Below the pieces are notes generated by a model. That model worked only from the letters and a program-made list of their open reading frames with translations, was not told the origin of the DNA and made no database searches. From Actinomycetes bacterium (GTDB lineage Bacteria > Actinomycetota > Acidimicrobiia > Acidimicrobiales > Palsa-688): a stretch of DNA of 5,382 nucleotides. The stretch covers positions 1 through 5,382 of the forward strand of contig JAJZYO010000162.1 of the NCBI GenBank assembly GCA_021798075.1, read 5' to 3'. Shown here piece by piece: positions 1-5,382 of this stretch (positions are counted from its first letter, which is position 1; each line of letters opens with the position of its first letter). A program made the position numbers and the translations under genes.

Positions 1-24
1 GCTAGAGCCAGGGCGAGCCCCACA

Positions 25-30
25 TAACTT
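25..30 (+). promoter_or_regulatory. Possible -10 element upstream of the radical SAM gene
   Basis: TAACTT fits the TAnnnT form of a sigma-70-type -10 box and sits in the only AT-rich patch of the leader (roughly 22-34). Transcription would begin near base 37 and give a leader of about 50 bases. No convincing -35 element is visible in the few bases before it, so the call is weak. The alternative is a leaderless transcript starting at the GTG at 86, with CATGCT (74-79) as a poor -10. Confidence 0.2.
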
Positions 31-85
31 AACTCGGGACCAACGGCCCTGCCACCCGACGGCCCGCCTAGCCCATGCTCTTAGG

Positions 86-1204
86 GTGACCTTCGACGAA
101 ACCCCTGTCCTTGTCTTTTGGGAGACGACCCAGGCGTGCGGCTTGGCTTGCCGACATTGCCGCGCGTCAGCTGTGCAGGAGCCCAGTCCCGGGCAGCTCA
201 CCACCGACGAGGGCTTGGCGCTAGTCGACCAGCTCGGGCACTTCCGGGCCACGCCGAAGGGGCGGGCACCCGTGCTCGTGCTGACGGGCGGGGACGTGAT
301 GATGCGCCCGGACCTCCTGGTGCTCGTTGGCCGTGCCCGCCAGGCGGGCCTTCCTGTCGCCTTGGCGCCGAGCGTCACTCCCAAGCTCAGCACCGACTTG
401 CTCGAGGGACTGCGTACCCTCGGCGTGAGCAGCGTGTCGATCAGCCTGGACGGGGCCACTGCTGCTACCCACGAAGGCATCCGAGGCGTGCCCGGCCACT
501 TCGAAGAGACGCTGTCGGCTCTCCGGCAGCTGAGAGAGCTCGGTTTCAGGGTGCAGGTCAACACCGCGGTCATGCGTGCCAATGCCCGAGAACTGGCCGC
601 TACCGCCGCCATCGTGAAGGAGGTGGGGGCGACGGCTTGGGAGGTGTTCTTCCTGGTCAAGGTGGGCCGGGGCCAGCACGAACAGGAACTGTCCCCCGAG
701 GAGAACGAAGACGTCGCCCACTTGCTCTTCGAGGCCTCCCAGTACGGCTTCGCGGTCCGGACGGTGGAGGGGCCTTGGTACCGTCGCGTCGCGGCCAAAC
801 GCAGGGAGGTCGAGACCGAGGACCCGGCCACGACCTTTTCCCTCGGTCCTTTGTACCGCGAGCAATCGGCCCGGCTCCGCCAGCTGCTCGGACCACCAGA
901 GCGGGCGCCGCAGTCGTCCACCGCCGGGACGAGGGACGGCAAAGGCATCTTCTTTATTTCCCACGACGGCTGGGCCTTCCCGGCCGGCTTCCTGCCGTTG
1001 CGGCTCGGCAACATAAAAGACCGAGACCCCGTTTCCATCTACCGTGACCACCCCTTGTTGAAAGCGATCCGTCGAGCCGAGTTCTCGGGGCGTTGCGGCC
1101 GCTGCGAACTGCGAGACATATGTGGCGGGTCGCGCGCCAGGGCGTGGGCGGCTTCGGGCAACCCTCTCGGCGAGGACCCGGCCTGCGCTTACGTCCCGTC
1201 CTGA
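86..1204 (+). CDS. Radical SAM protein with C-terminal single auxiliary-cluster (SPASM-like) motif, TIGR04053-like
   Basis: This 372-residue protein is a radical SAM enzyme expected to cleave S-adenosylmethionine reductively in the cytoplasm. The SAM-cluster motif CxxxCxxC is at C18, C22 and C25, just after the strand VLVFWETTQA. A TGGD motif (residues 67-70, the GGE position) and an SLDG strand (120-123) follow in the expected order of the barrel. The C-terminus carries C337, C340, C346 and C367, with CGGSRARAWA at 346-355. This is a four-Cys half-SPASM signature like that of AhbD/NirJ and the TIGR04053 family, so one auxiliary 4Fe-4S cluster is likely. These seven are its only cysteines. 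The overall pattern (FFLVKVGRG, GFLPLRLGNI) fits TIGR04053, whose substrate I do not know. GTG at 86 is the only start codon in a frame that stays open to the window edge, and it has no clear Shine-Dalgarno. Stops are tandem TGA-TAG. The family is fairly sure; the substrate is unknown. Confidence 0.9.
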   Translation: MTFDETPVLVFWETTQACGLACRHCRASAVQEPSPGQLTTDEGLALVDQLGHFRATPKGRAPVLVLTGGDVMMRPDLLVLVGRARQAGLPVALAPSVTPKLSTDLLEGLRTLGVSSVSISLDGATAATHEGIRGVPGHFEETLSALRQLRELGFRVQVNTAVMRANARELAATAAIVKEVGATAWEVFFLVKVGRGQHEQELSPEENEDVAHLLFEASQYGFAVRTVEGPWYRRVAAKRREVETEDPATTFSLGPLYREQSARLRQLLGPPERAPQSSTAGTRDGKGIFFISHDGWAFPAGFLPLRLGNIKDRDPVSIYRDHPLLKAIRRAEFSGRCGRCELRDICGGSRARAWAASGNPLGEDPACAYVPS

Positions 1205-1240
1205 TAGAAAGACCGCGCCTGGCCGGGCGAGGCGGCGACG

Positions 1241-1258
1241 GCCGGGGAGTGCCCCGGC
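1241..1258. terminator. GC hairpin between convergent genes, possible bidirectional terminator
   Basis: GCCGGGG (1241-1247) pairs perfectly with CCCCGGC (1252-1258) around a four-base AGTG loop. It lies in the 75-base gap between the stop of the radical SAM gene and the stop of the convergent propeller gene, where a terminator serving both is expected. There is no T-tract after it on either strand, so it would be a non-canonical terminator of the kind often proposed for high-GC actinobacteria. A weaker 5-bp stem (1216-1220 with 1230-1234) sits just before it. Confidence 0.45.
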
Positions 1259-1279
1259 GGGCCCTTCCCAACGGCTCGG

Positions 1280-2602
1280 CTAGGTTTTGAACACCGTGCA
1301 GGCGCCCGCGGGCAGGCCGTTTGCGCATTTGAAAGTGGGCAGGCCCATCGTCGGGCGATGGCGCACGAGCATGGAGTACGGGGGCGCCAGGTCCACCCCG
1401 TCCGGCCCGCTCAAGTAGCCCGGCGCGCTGCCCTCCACTCCCGTGTGCCCGTACTGCCACACGATCTTGTCGGTCCGCGGGTCGACGACTATCACCCGGT
1501 CGTTGCTGTCGTCGTTGCAGAGGAAGTCCCCGTTGGTCGGCACCGGTTCGCACAACGACGGGGTGTCGAGCATCCCCGGGCCGCTCCGGGGCCCGTACCG
1601 CCACAGCAGCTTTCCTTGCGAGTTGAACTCGACGATCTGGCCGGGCTTGGAATAGTCCACGGTCACGAACACCCCCGGCGAGACTTCGTTGGTGTCCGAG
1701 GGGTATGCGACCCCCGGTGGGTGGGTGGACCAGAGGACCCGGCCCGACAGGGTCACCTCGTCAACCCAGTCGCCGTTTATCTCGGTCACGAGGTAGTTGC
1801 CGTCCGTGAGCGGGAAAGCCCCGTTTGGGCTCCCGAAACGCAAGGGTGGTTGGTGGGTGCAGTAGGTGTCCTGCATACCGATGCGCTCCAGGGGGACCTG
1901 GAGACCGACTTTTGTGATGAGGATGCTGCAGTTTTTGATGTCGGCGATGATCACGTCGTTGTTCGGCAGGAGCATGGCGTCGTCTGGGTTGGAGAGCTGG
2001 TCGGGGCCCGAGCCGGGCAGGCCGGGCGTGCCGTAGCGCCAGACCATCCGGTCTTGGGCCAGGCTTATGAGCGACACGACTTGGTCGGTTTCCTCGGTCG
2101 CCAGTACGCCCGTGGCGTTGGGGGTGAAAAACCCGTCGTCAGGCCTCAAGAAACCGGCCGCAGGGAGGGGCGACTTCGGGTTGGGGAACTGCCAGACGAT
2201 GTCCCCGGCCGGGTTGACCACAATGAGGCGGTTGTTGTCCTCGTCGGCGATCATGACATCGCCCGGCAATACCGAGGGGTCGGACCCCGGCGCCAGGTTG
2301 GGCCCCGGTGCCATGCCTTTTCCTGACGGCGAAGCAAAGGGCAGGGCCGCGCCCGAGTGGGCTGCCCCGACACGAGCACCAGCACGAGCACCGGCACTCC
2401 TGCCGACGGTCGTCGCGGTGGCGGCGCGAGCCCGGGGTCTCATGTGGTGCGCCTTCCCGCCCTGCGTGCCCGGCAACAAGCTCACGACGGCGACCCCGGC
2501 CACCGTGATCACCGCCGCCAGGACAAGTAGAGGGGCCAAGCGGGCTGGCCCAGGCCGGTGCCCACCCGGGAGGCGTCGGGATGCCGGCGGGGGCGTGGCC
2601 AT
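1280..2602 (-). CDS. Membrane-anchored, probably extracytoplasmic beta-propeller protein (PQQ/NHL/ASST-like repeats)
   Basis: This 440-residue protein has a basic N-terminus, then a hydrophobic segment at about 22-44 (signal anchor or uncleaved signal peptide). An Ala/Arg/Gly/Pro-rich linker follows to about 112, then a propeller domain to the end. Blade motifs recur about every 45-50 residues: IVWQFPNP (135), MVWRYGTPG (186), VLWSTHPPG (289), LLWRYGPRSG (332) and IVWQYGHTG (380). A degenerate blade lacking Trp lies near 236-242. ADEDNNRLIVVNPAGD (119-134) is typical of NHL, PQQ-like and arylsulfotransferase-like propellers. No catalytic residues are recognised, so a binding or scaffold role is as likely as an enzyme. 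Six cysteines (225, 248, 351, 362, 426, 435) could form disulfides outside the cell. ATG at 2602 is preferred because the longer frame would run into the upstream gene; it lies 13 bases after that gene's stop with only a weak CGGGG ribosome site. It is probably last in the operon. Confidence 0.8.
   Translation of the reverse strand: MATPPPASRRLPGGHRPGPARLAPLLVLAAVITVAGVAVVSLLPGTQGGKAHHMRPRARAATATTVGRSAGARAGARVGAAHSGAALPFASPSGKGMAPGPNLAPGSDPSVLPGDVMIADEDNNRLIVVNPAGDIVWQFPNPKSPLPAAGFLRPDDGFFTPNATGVLATEETDQVVSLISLAQDRMVWRYGTPGLPGSGPDQLSNPDDAMLLPNNDVIIADIKNCSILITKVGLQVPLERIGMQDTYCTHQPPLRFGSPNGAFPLTDGNYLVTEINGDWVDEVTLSGRVLWSTHPPGVAYPSDTNEVSPGVFVTVDYSKPGQIVEFNSQGKLLWRYGPRSGPGMLDTPSLCEPVPTNGDFLCNDDSNDRVIVVDPRTDKIVWQYGHTGVEGSAPGYLSGPDGVDLAPPYSMLVRHRPTMGLPTFKCANGLPAGACTVFKT
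2372..2395 (-). repeat. Two-copy 12-bp tandem repeat in the linker of the propeller protein
   Basis: ACGAGCACCAGC (2372-2383) is followed directly by ACGAGCACCGGC (2384-2395), with 11 of 12 bases identical. Read on the minus strand, it encodes AGARAGAR (residues 70-77) in the low-complexity linker between the membrane anchor and the propeller. It keeps the frame and probably arose by slippage in a region under little structural constraint. Confidence 0.6.
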
Positions 2603-2615
2603 CAGCGCCCCGAGC

Positions 2616-4847
2616 CTAGTCCACGAGCAACGTCGGGACCCGCTCGGGGTATGCGCGTTGTGCGAGTTGGTGGGCGAAGGCCGCCGCCCCGAACGGGCCA
2701 GTGCCGAACGGGCCAGCACCGGCAGCCTCTTTCGGCCCGAAGGCGGCTTGGGTGACGACCGTCGCCGCCTTGGCCTCGAGGGTGCGCCGCATGACGGGCA
2801 GGGTCGCCTTGGGCGATACGCCGTAGGTGCAAAAGATGGCCACCCGCTTGCCCGGGAGCCGAGGTAGGCCCTCCAGCCACCTACGGGTGGTTTTGGCCGG
2901 CCCTACGCCGGCGACGACGAAGCCCTCGACCCAGGTGCCGACGACGAGGAGGTCGCAGTTCGCCAGTTCCGCCGGCCCGACACGCTCGAGCGGGAGGGTG
3001 GTGACCGGGCCGAGCCTGTCAGCCAGCTCGCGAGAGATGGCTTCTGCCACTCGCTGGGTGTGCCCCCCCAGGCTCTCGTAGGCCACGAGCACGCGCTGTG
3101 GCCGCGAGTCGGGGGACTGACCGGGCCGGCGGGGACGGGCCTTGACGACGGAGCGGGCCACCTGCCGGCCTTGAGCCATGGCCTCGACGACTGTGGACGG
3201 CCCGACGAGGGCGTCGCCGGCCACCCAGGTGCGCTCACGGAAGGGGAGCGCCGACACCGCGAGGGCCGTCTCCCGGCCGAGGGCCAAGCGGCCCACCGGC
3301 CGGTGCCGAGCGAAGGCCGGCGCCGGGTTGGCCAGGATCCCGCTGGCCTGCCAACGCCTGTCGGGGACGCCGTTGGCTTCACGGCGTACCGGCGTTCCCG
3401 GCAGGTTGGCCGCGAACTCCGGGTCGATGCGGTAACCCATGGCGGCGACGACCACATCGACTGCCTGCACTTCTCCTGCGCCTTTGACGATCTCGGGGCG
3501 TTCGCCAGCGCGGCGCTGGACGGTGCGCGACAGTACGGCCCGCCCGACTCGGCCGTCCACTTCCTCGAGGGAACGAAGCGTCGTCGCGAAGCGCACCTCG
3601 ACTCCCTCGGCCTCGGCCTCCTCCAGTTCGTCTGTGCGCACCGGGGCGAAACGGCGGTCCATCCAGTCGACACACACAGCCCTCGCCCCGAGCCGGCGGG
3701 CGCTCCTCGCCACGTCCATCGCCGTGTTGCCCGCCCCGAGGACAAGGACAACGGGCGGGCCGGCCCCGGGCCGGCCGGACAGTTCGGAAAAGTCGGGAAG
3801 CGGCCGGCCTTCGGCCAGGGCTGCCTTGGCCCGGCCGAGGAAGCTGGTGGCGTCTTCGACCCCGGGCAGGTCGGCACCCGGGACCGGCAGCCGCAGCGGG
3901 AGGCCGGCCCCATGGGCGAGCACGAGCGCATCGTGACGCTCCAACAGGCCGTCGAGATCCGACGGGTTGACCTTGGACCGGCAGCGCAGATCCACGCCCG
4001 CCTCTTGGAGTTGGCGCCAGGGCCGGCCGCTCACCTCCGAGGGGAGGGTGAAGGCCGGGATCCCCCAACGCAGCAGGCCGCCGGGCGCGTCGTCGGCCTC
4101 GTAGACGGTCACGTTGGCACCGCGGGACACAAGCTCGAACGCGGCGCCTATCCCGGCCGGGCCAGAGCCCACGATGCCGACCGATAGCCCCTCGGCGTCG
4201 TCCGAGACCACCCTGGGCGGGGGGACGGGGGCGTGGTCGGCCACGAAGCGTTCCAGAGCGCCTATGGCCACGGGCGTCCCTCCTGCCAGCGACCACGTGC
4301 ACGCCCCCTCGCACTGCACGGCCTGGTCACAGATGCGCGCGCAGATGTCGGGCATCACGGTCGTGCGTCGCAGCACCTCGTGGGCCTGGCCCAGGTCGCC
4401 GGCCGCCACGGCAGCGATGAAGCCGGGGATGTCGTTGTGGGCCGGGCAACCCCGCAGGCAGGTCGGGTCCGGGCAGCTCAAGCAGCGGGACGCCTCGGCC
4501 TCCGCCTCGGCCAGGGAGCCGAACCCGGGGCGGAGCTCGGCCGTGTCGCCCTCGAGGGTGCTTGGGTGGGTGGCCTCGAGCACGGCCCGAGGGCCGACCT
4601 GCACCGGGCCATCCACGAGGATCGCAGAGAACGGGCATGTCCTCACGCACTGGCGGCACCCGGCACAAGCCGCGTCGTCAGCCACGACCACCCATCGCGC
4701 CGGGTCGAGGTGCAAAGCCTCGGTGGGGCAGCGGACGATGCACTCCTGGCAACCGGCGCAGCGGTCGGTCAGGATGGTGACGTGGCAGCCCGGCTCGGGT
4801 TGCTCGGCGTGGGGCCTCTCGGTGGTGAGCGGTTCGGCAAGGGTCAT
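2616..4847 (-). CDS. Ferredoxin - GltD/NfnB-type FAD:NAD(P)H oxidoreductase - flavodoxin fusion protein
   Basis: This 743-residue soluble redox protein has three modules. Residues 22-80 form a two-cluster ferredoxin with CxxCxxCxxxCP at C30/33/36/40 and C61/64/67/71. Residues about 105-570 form a GltD/NfnB/dihydropyrimidine-dehydrogenase-type reductase. Its Fe-S motifs are RCLSCPDPTCLRGCP (C122/125/130/134) and C169/173/179/183. The FAD site is GSGPAG (227-232), the NAD(P) site GAGNTAMD (371-378), and the closing FAD motif AGD (543-545). After an Arg/Pro linker (570-584), residues 585 to about 705 form a flavodoxin-like domain with FMN-loop candidate ESLGGHTQRVAE (591-602). The ferredoxin-plus-GltD part resembles E. 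coli AegA and YgfT; the fused flavodoxin is unusual. It should move electrons between NAD(P)H, FAD, Fe-S clusters and FMN; direction and physiological partner are unknown. The ATG is supported by AAGGAG seven bases upstream. It is not glutamate synthase small subunit in any obvious sense, since no large-subunit gene is visible. Confidence 0.92.
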   Translation of the reverse strand: MTLAEPLTTERPHAEQPEPGCHVTILTDRCAGCQECIVRCPTEALHLDPARWVVVADDAACAGCRQCVRTCPFSAILVDGPVQVGPRAVLEATHPSTLEGDTAELRPGFGSLAEAEAEASRCLSCPDPTCLRGCPAHNDIPGFIAAVAAGDLGQAHEVLRRTTVMPDICARICDQAVQCEGACTWSLAGGTPVAIGALERFVADHAPVPPPRVVSDDAEGLSVGIVGSGPAGIGAAFELVSRGANVTVYEADDAPGGLLRWGIPAFTLPSEVSGRPWRQLQEAGVDLRCRSKVNPSDLDGLLERHDALVLAHGAGLPLRLPVPGADLPGVEDATSFLGRAKAALAEGRPLPDFSELSGRPGAGPPVVLVLGAGNTAMDVARSARRLGARAVCVDWMDRRFAPVRTDELEEAEAEGVEVRFATTLRSLEEVDGRVGRAVLSRTVQRRAGERPEIVKGAGEVQAVDVVVAAMGYRIDPEFAANLPGTPVRREANGVPDRRWQASGILANPAPAFARHRPVGRLALGRETALAVSALPFRERTWVAGDALVGPSTVVEAMAQGRQVARSVVKARPRRPGQSPDSRPQRVLVAYESLGGHTQRVAEAISRELADRLGPVTTLPLERVGPAELANCDLLVVGTWVEGFVVAGVGPAKTTRRWLEGLPRLPGKRVAIFCTYGVSPKATLPVMRRTLEAKAATVVTQAAFGPKEAAGAGPFGTGPFGAAAFAHQLAQRAYPERVPTLLVD
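2689..2718 (-). repeat. 15-bp tandem duplication near the 3' end of the oxidoreductase gene
   Basis: CCGAACGGGCCAGTG (2689-2703) is followed directly by CCGAACGGGCCAGCA (2704-2718), identical in the first 13 of 15 bases. It is in frame and encodes AGPFG-TGPFG (residues 711-720) in the tail after the flavodoxin core. This looks like a recent in-frame slippage event in a flexible region. Confidence 0.7.
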
Positions 4848-4854
4848 TCGGTCG

Positions 4855-4860
4855 CTCCTT
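4855..4860 (-). promoter_or_regulatory. Strong ribosome binding site of the oxidoreductase gene
   Basis: On the minus strand AAGGAG lies seven bases before the ATG at 4847, an ideal Shine-Dalgarno and spacing. It sits in the 15-base gap after the stop of the membrane-protein gene and fixes the start of the oxidoreductase. It contrasts with the weak site before the downstream propeller gene and the absent one before the radical SAM gene. Confidence 0.85.
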
Positions 4861-4862
4861 CT

Positions 4863-5382
4863 CTAGTCCGCCGCGTGCATCATCACGTAGAGCACGGCAG
4901 CTGCGGCACCACAGGCCAAGACGAAGCCGACCGTGGCCAGCCGTACGCCCAAGGCGTTGCGGCTGACGGGTACGAGCTCGCGGCCGGCGATCTTCCAAGT
5001 GCTCCACGAGGCGGCCATTGTCCCGACGACCACCACCGCCACCTGGGTGAACACGATCCACCCGTTGGTCATGATGGAGAACGAGTAGATCGGCGACCTC
5101 ACCGAGGAGAACCCGCCGATGTGGGCGAGGGCTGGCACCACGCGGGTGGCGTGCTGGAGGAACTTCGGCAGCTGCCTGGCGAAGTAGTCGGCGCCGACCA
5201 CCGGCACCAGCCCGTAGGCCATCGGGGCAAAGAACGACCTGAAGCGGGAAAGGCGGTCGAGGAAGTTGCCCGGGCGCTCCAAGTTGGCCGAGCGGCTGGC
5301 AAATGCGGTGGCCATCAGCCGGCCCACCCCAGCGGTGGCCAAGGCGGCCAAGACTATGAAGCCGATGTAGTCGATGGGGTCG
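4863..5382 (-). CDS. C-terminal part of a polytopic membrane protein (5' end beyond the window)
   Basis: The frame is open to the window edge, and 172 residues are visible, beginning DPIDYIGFIV. A TTG at 5351 could be taken as a start, but it falls inside a transmembrane helix that begins before it, so the gene is called partial. Four hydrophobic segments are visible at about residues 5-27, 49-66, 105-127 and 144-168. Loops are Arg-rich, for example SRFRSF, FARQLPKF and ATRVVP. Only one Cys (157) is present, so no Fe-S motif is in the visible part. Histidines at 77, 87 and 169 are the only His. I do not recognise the family with confidence; a membrane electron-transfer subunit of the NapH/polyferredoxin kind, with clusters in the missing N-terminal part, is a guess from context. 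The stop is 15 bases before the oxidoreductase start, so the two are very probably co-transcribed. Confidence 0.75.
   Translation of the reverse strand, partial: DPIDYIGFIVLAALATAGVGRLMATAFASRSANLERPGNFLDRLSRFRSFFAPMAYGLVPVVGADYFARQLPKFLQHATRVVPALAHIGGFSSVRSPIYSFSIMTNGWIVFTQVAVVVVGTMAASWSTWKIAGRELVPVSRNALGVRLATVGFVLACGAAAAVLYVMMHAAD

Noticed and set aside
221..1051. Minus-strand open frame of 276 codons opposite the radical SAM gene, and a plus-strand frame at 118-1047
   Set aside because: Both overlap a gene with intact radical SAM and auxiliary-cluster motifs and have low-complexity translations.
1358..2326. Plus-strand open frame of 322 codons opposite the propeller gene
   Set aside because: Its His/Val/Gly/Arg-rich translation mirrors the propeller repeats on the other strand and shows no domain of its own.
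2603..2719. N-terminal extension of the propeller gene to a start at 2719
   Set aside because: It would overlap the 3' end of the oxidoreductase by about 100 bases and add residues with no signal-peptide character. The ATG at 2602 gives a normal N-terminus followed by a hydrophobic anchor.
3758..3776. Perfect 9-bp inverted repeat with a one-base spacer, built of GGCC/CCGG
   Set aside because: It lies inside the oxidoreductase gene where it encodes a Gly/Pro/Ala linker (about residues 357-363). Such palindromes arise readily from GGCC-rich coding bias, and the one-base spacer is too short for a stable hairpin loop.
3060..4187. Long plus-strand open frame of 375 codons opposite the oxidoreductase
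   Set aside because: It lies wholly antisense to a gene with clear Fe-S, FAD and NAD(P) motifs. Its translation has no recognisable domain and is rich in Arg/Gly/Pro, as expected of a high-GC shadow frame.
2616..4847. Oxidoreductase as glutamate synthase small subunit (gltD)
   Set aside because: The reductase core is GltD-like, but the added ferredoxin and flavodoxin modules and the absence of a gltB-like neighbour argue against assigning that role.
5349..5351. TTG as the start of the membrane protein gene
   Set aside because: The frame continues upstream to the window edge with hydrophobic residues (DPIDYIGFIV) that complete the first membrane helix, so the true start is outside the window.
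1..5382. CRISPR array, IS element, phage or tRNA/rRNA signals
   Set aside because: No regularly spaced repeats, transposase motifs, terminal inverted repeats or RNA gene signatures were seen on either strand.

Overview
The window reads as chromosomal DNA from a high-GC bacterium, most likely an actinobacterium. Codon third positions are overwhelmingly G or C, one start is GTG, and all coding frames throw long spurious open frames on the opposite strand. An Acidimicrobiia-like source would fit the protein styles, but that is inference; no rRNA, tRNA or other taxonomic marker is present. There is no sign of a phage, IS element, CRISPR array or RNA gene.

Layout: a plus-strand gene (86-1204) encodes a radical SAM enzyme with a single C-terminal auxiliary-cluster motif, of the type seen in the TIGR04053 family and in AhbD/NirJ-like haem-pathway enzymes. 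It converges on a minus-strand block. A 75-base intergenic gap between the two 3' ends holds a strong GC hairpin that could terminate transcription in both directions.

The minus-strand block, read from right to left, has three genes. First is the C-terminal part of a polytopic membrane protein cut off by the window edge (4863-5382). After 15 bases comes a 743-residue multidomain flavo-iron-sulfur oxidoreductase (2616-4847). After 13 bases comes a membrane-anchored, probably extracytoplasmic, six-bladed beta-propeller protein (1280-2602). The short gaps suggest one operon.

The most notable item is the oxidoreductase. It joins a two-cluster ferredoxin module, a GltD/NfnB-type NAD(P)H:FAD reductase with its own Fe-S ligand motifs, and a C-terminal flavodoxin-like domain in one chain. 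It looks like a self-contained electron wire from NAD(P)H through FAD to Fe-S centres and FMN. A working model, not proven here, is that this cytoplasmic protein exchanges electrons with the membrane protein, with the propeller on the outer face. A second possibility is that it supplies low-potential electrons to enzymes such as the neighbouring radical SAM protein.
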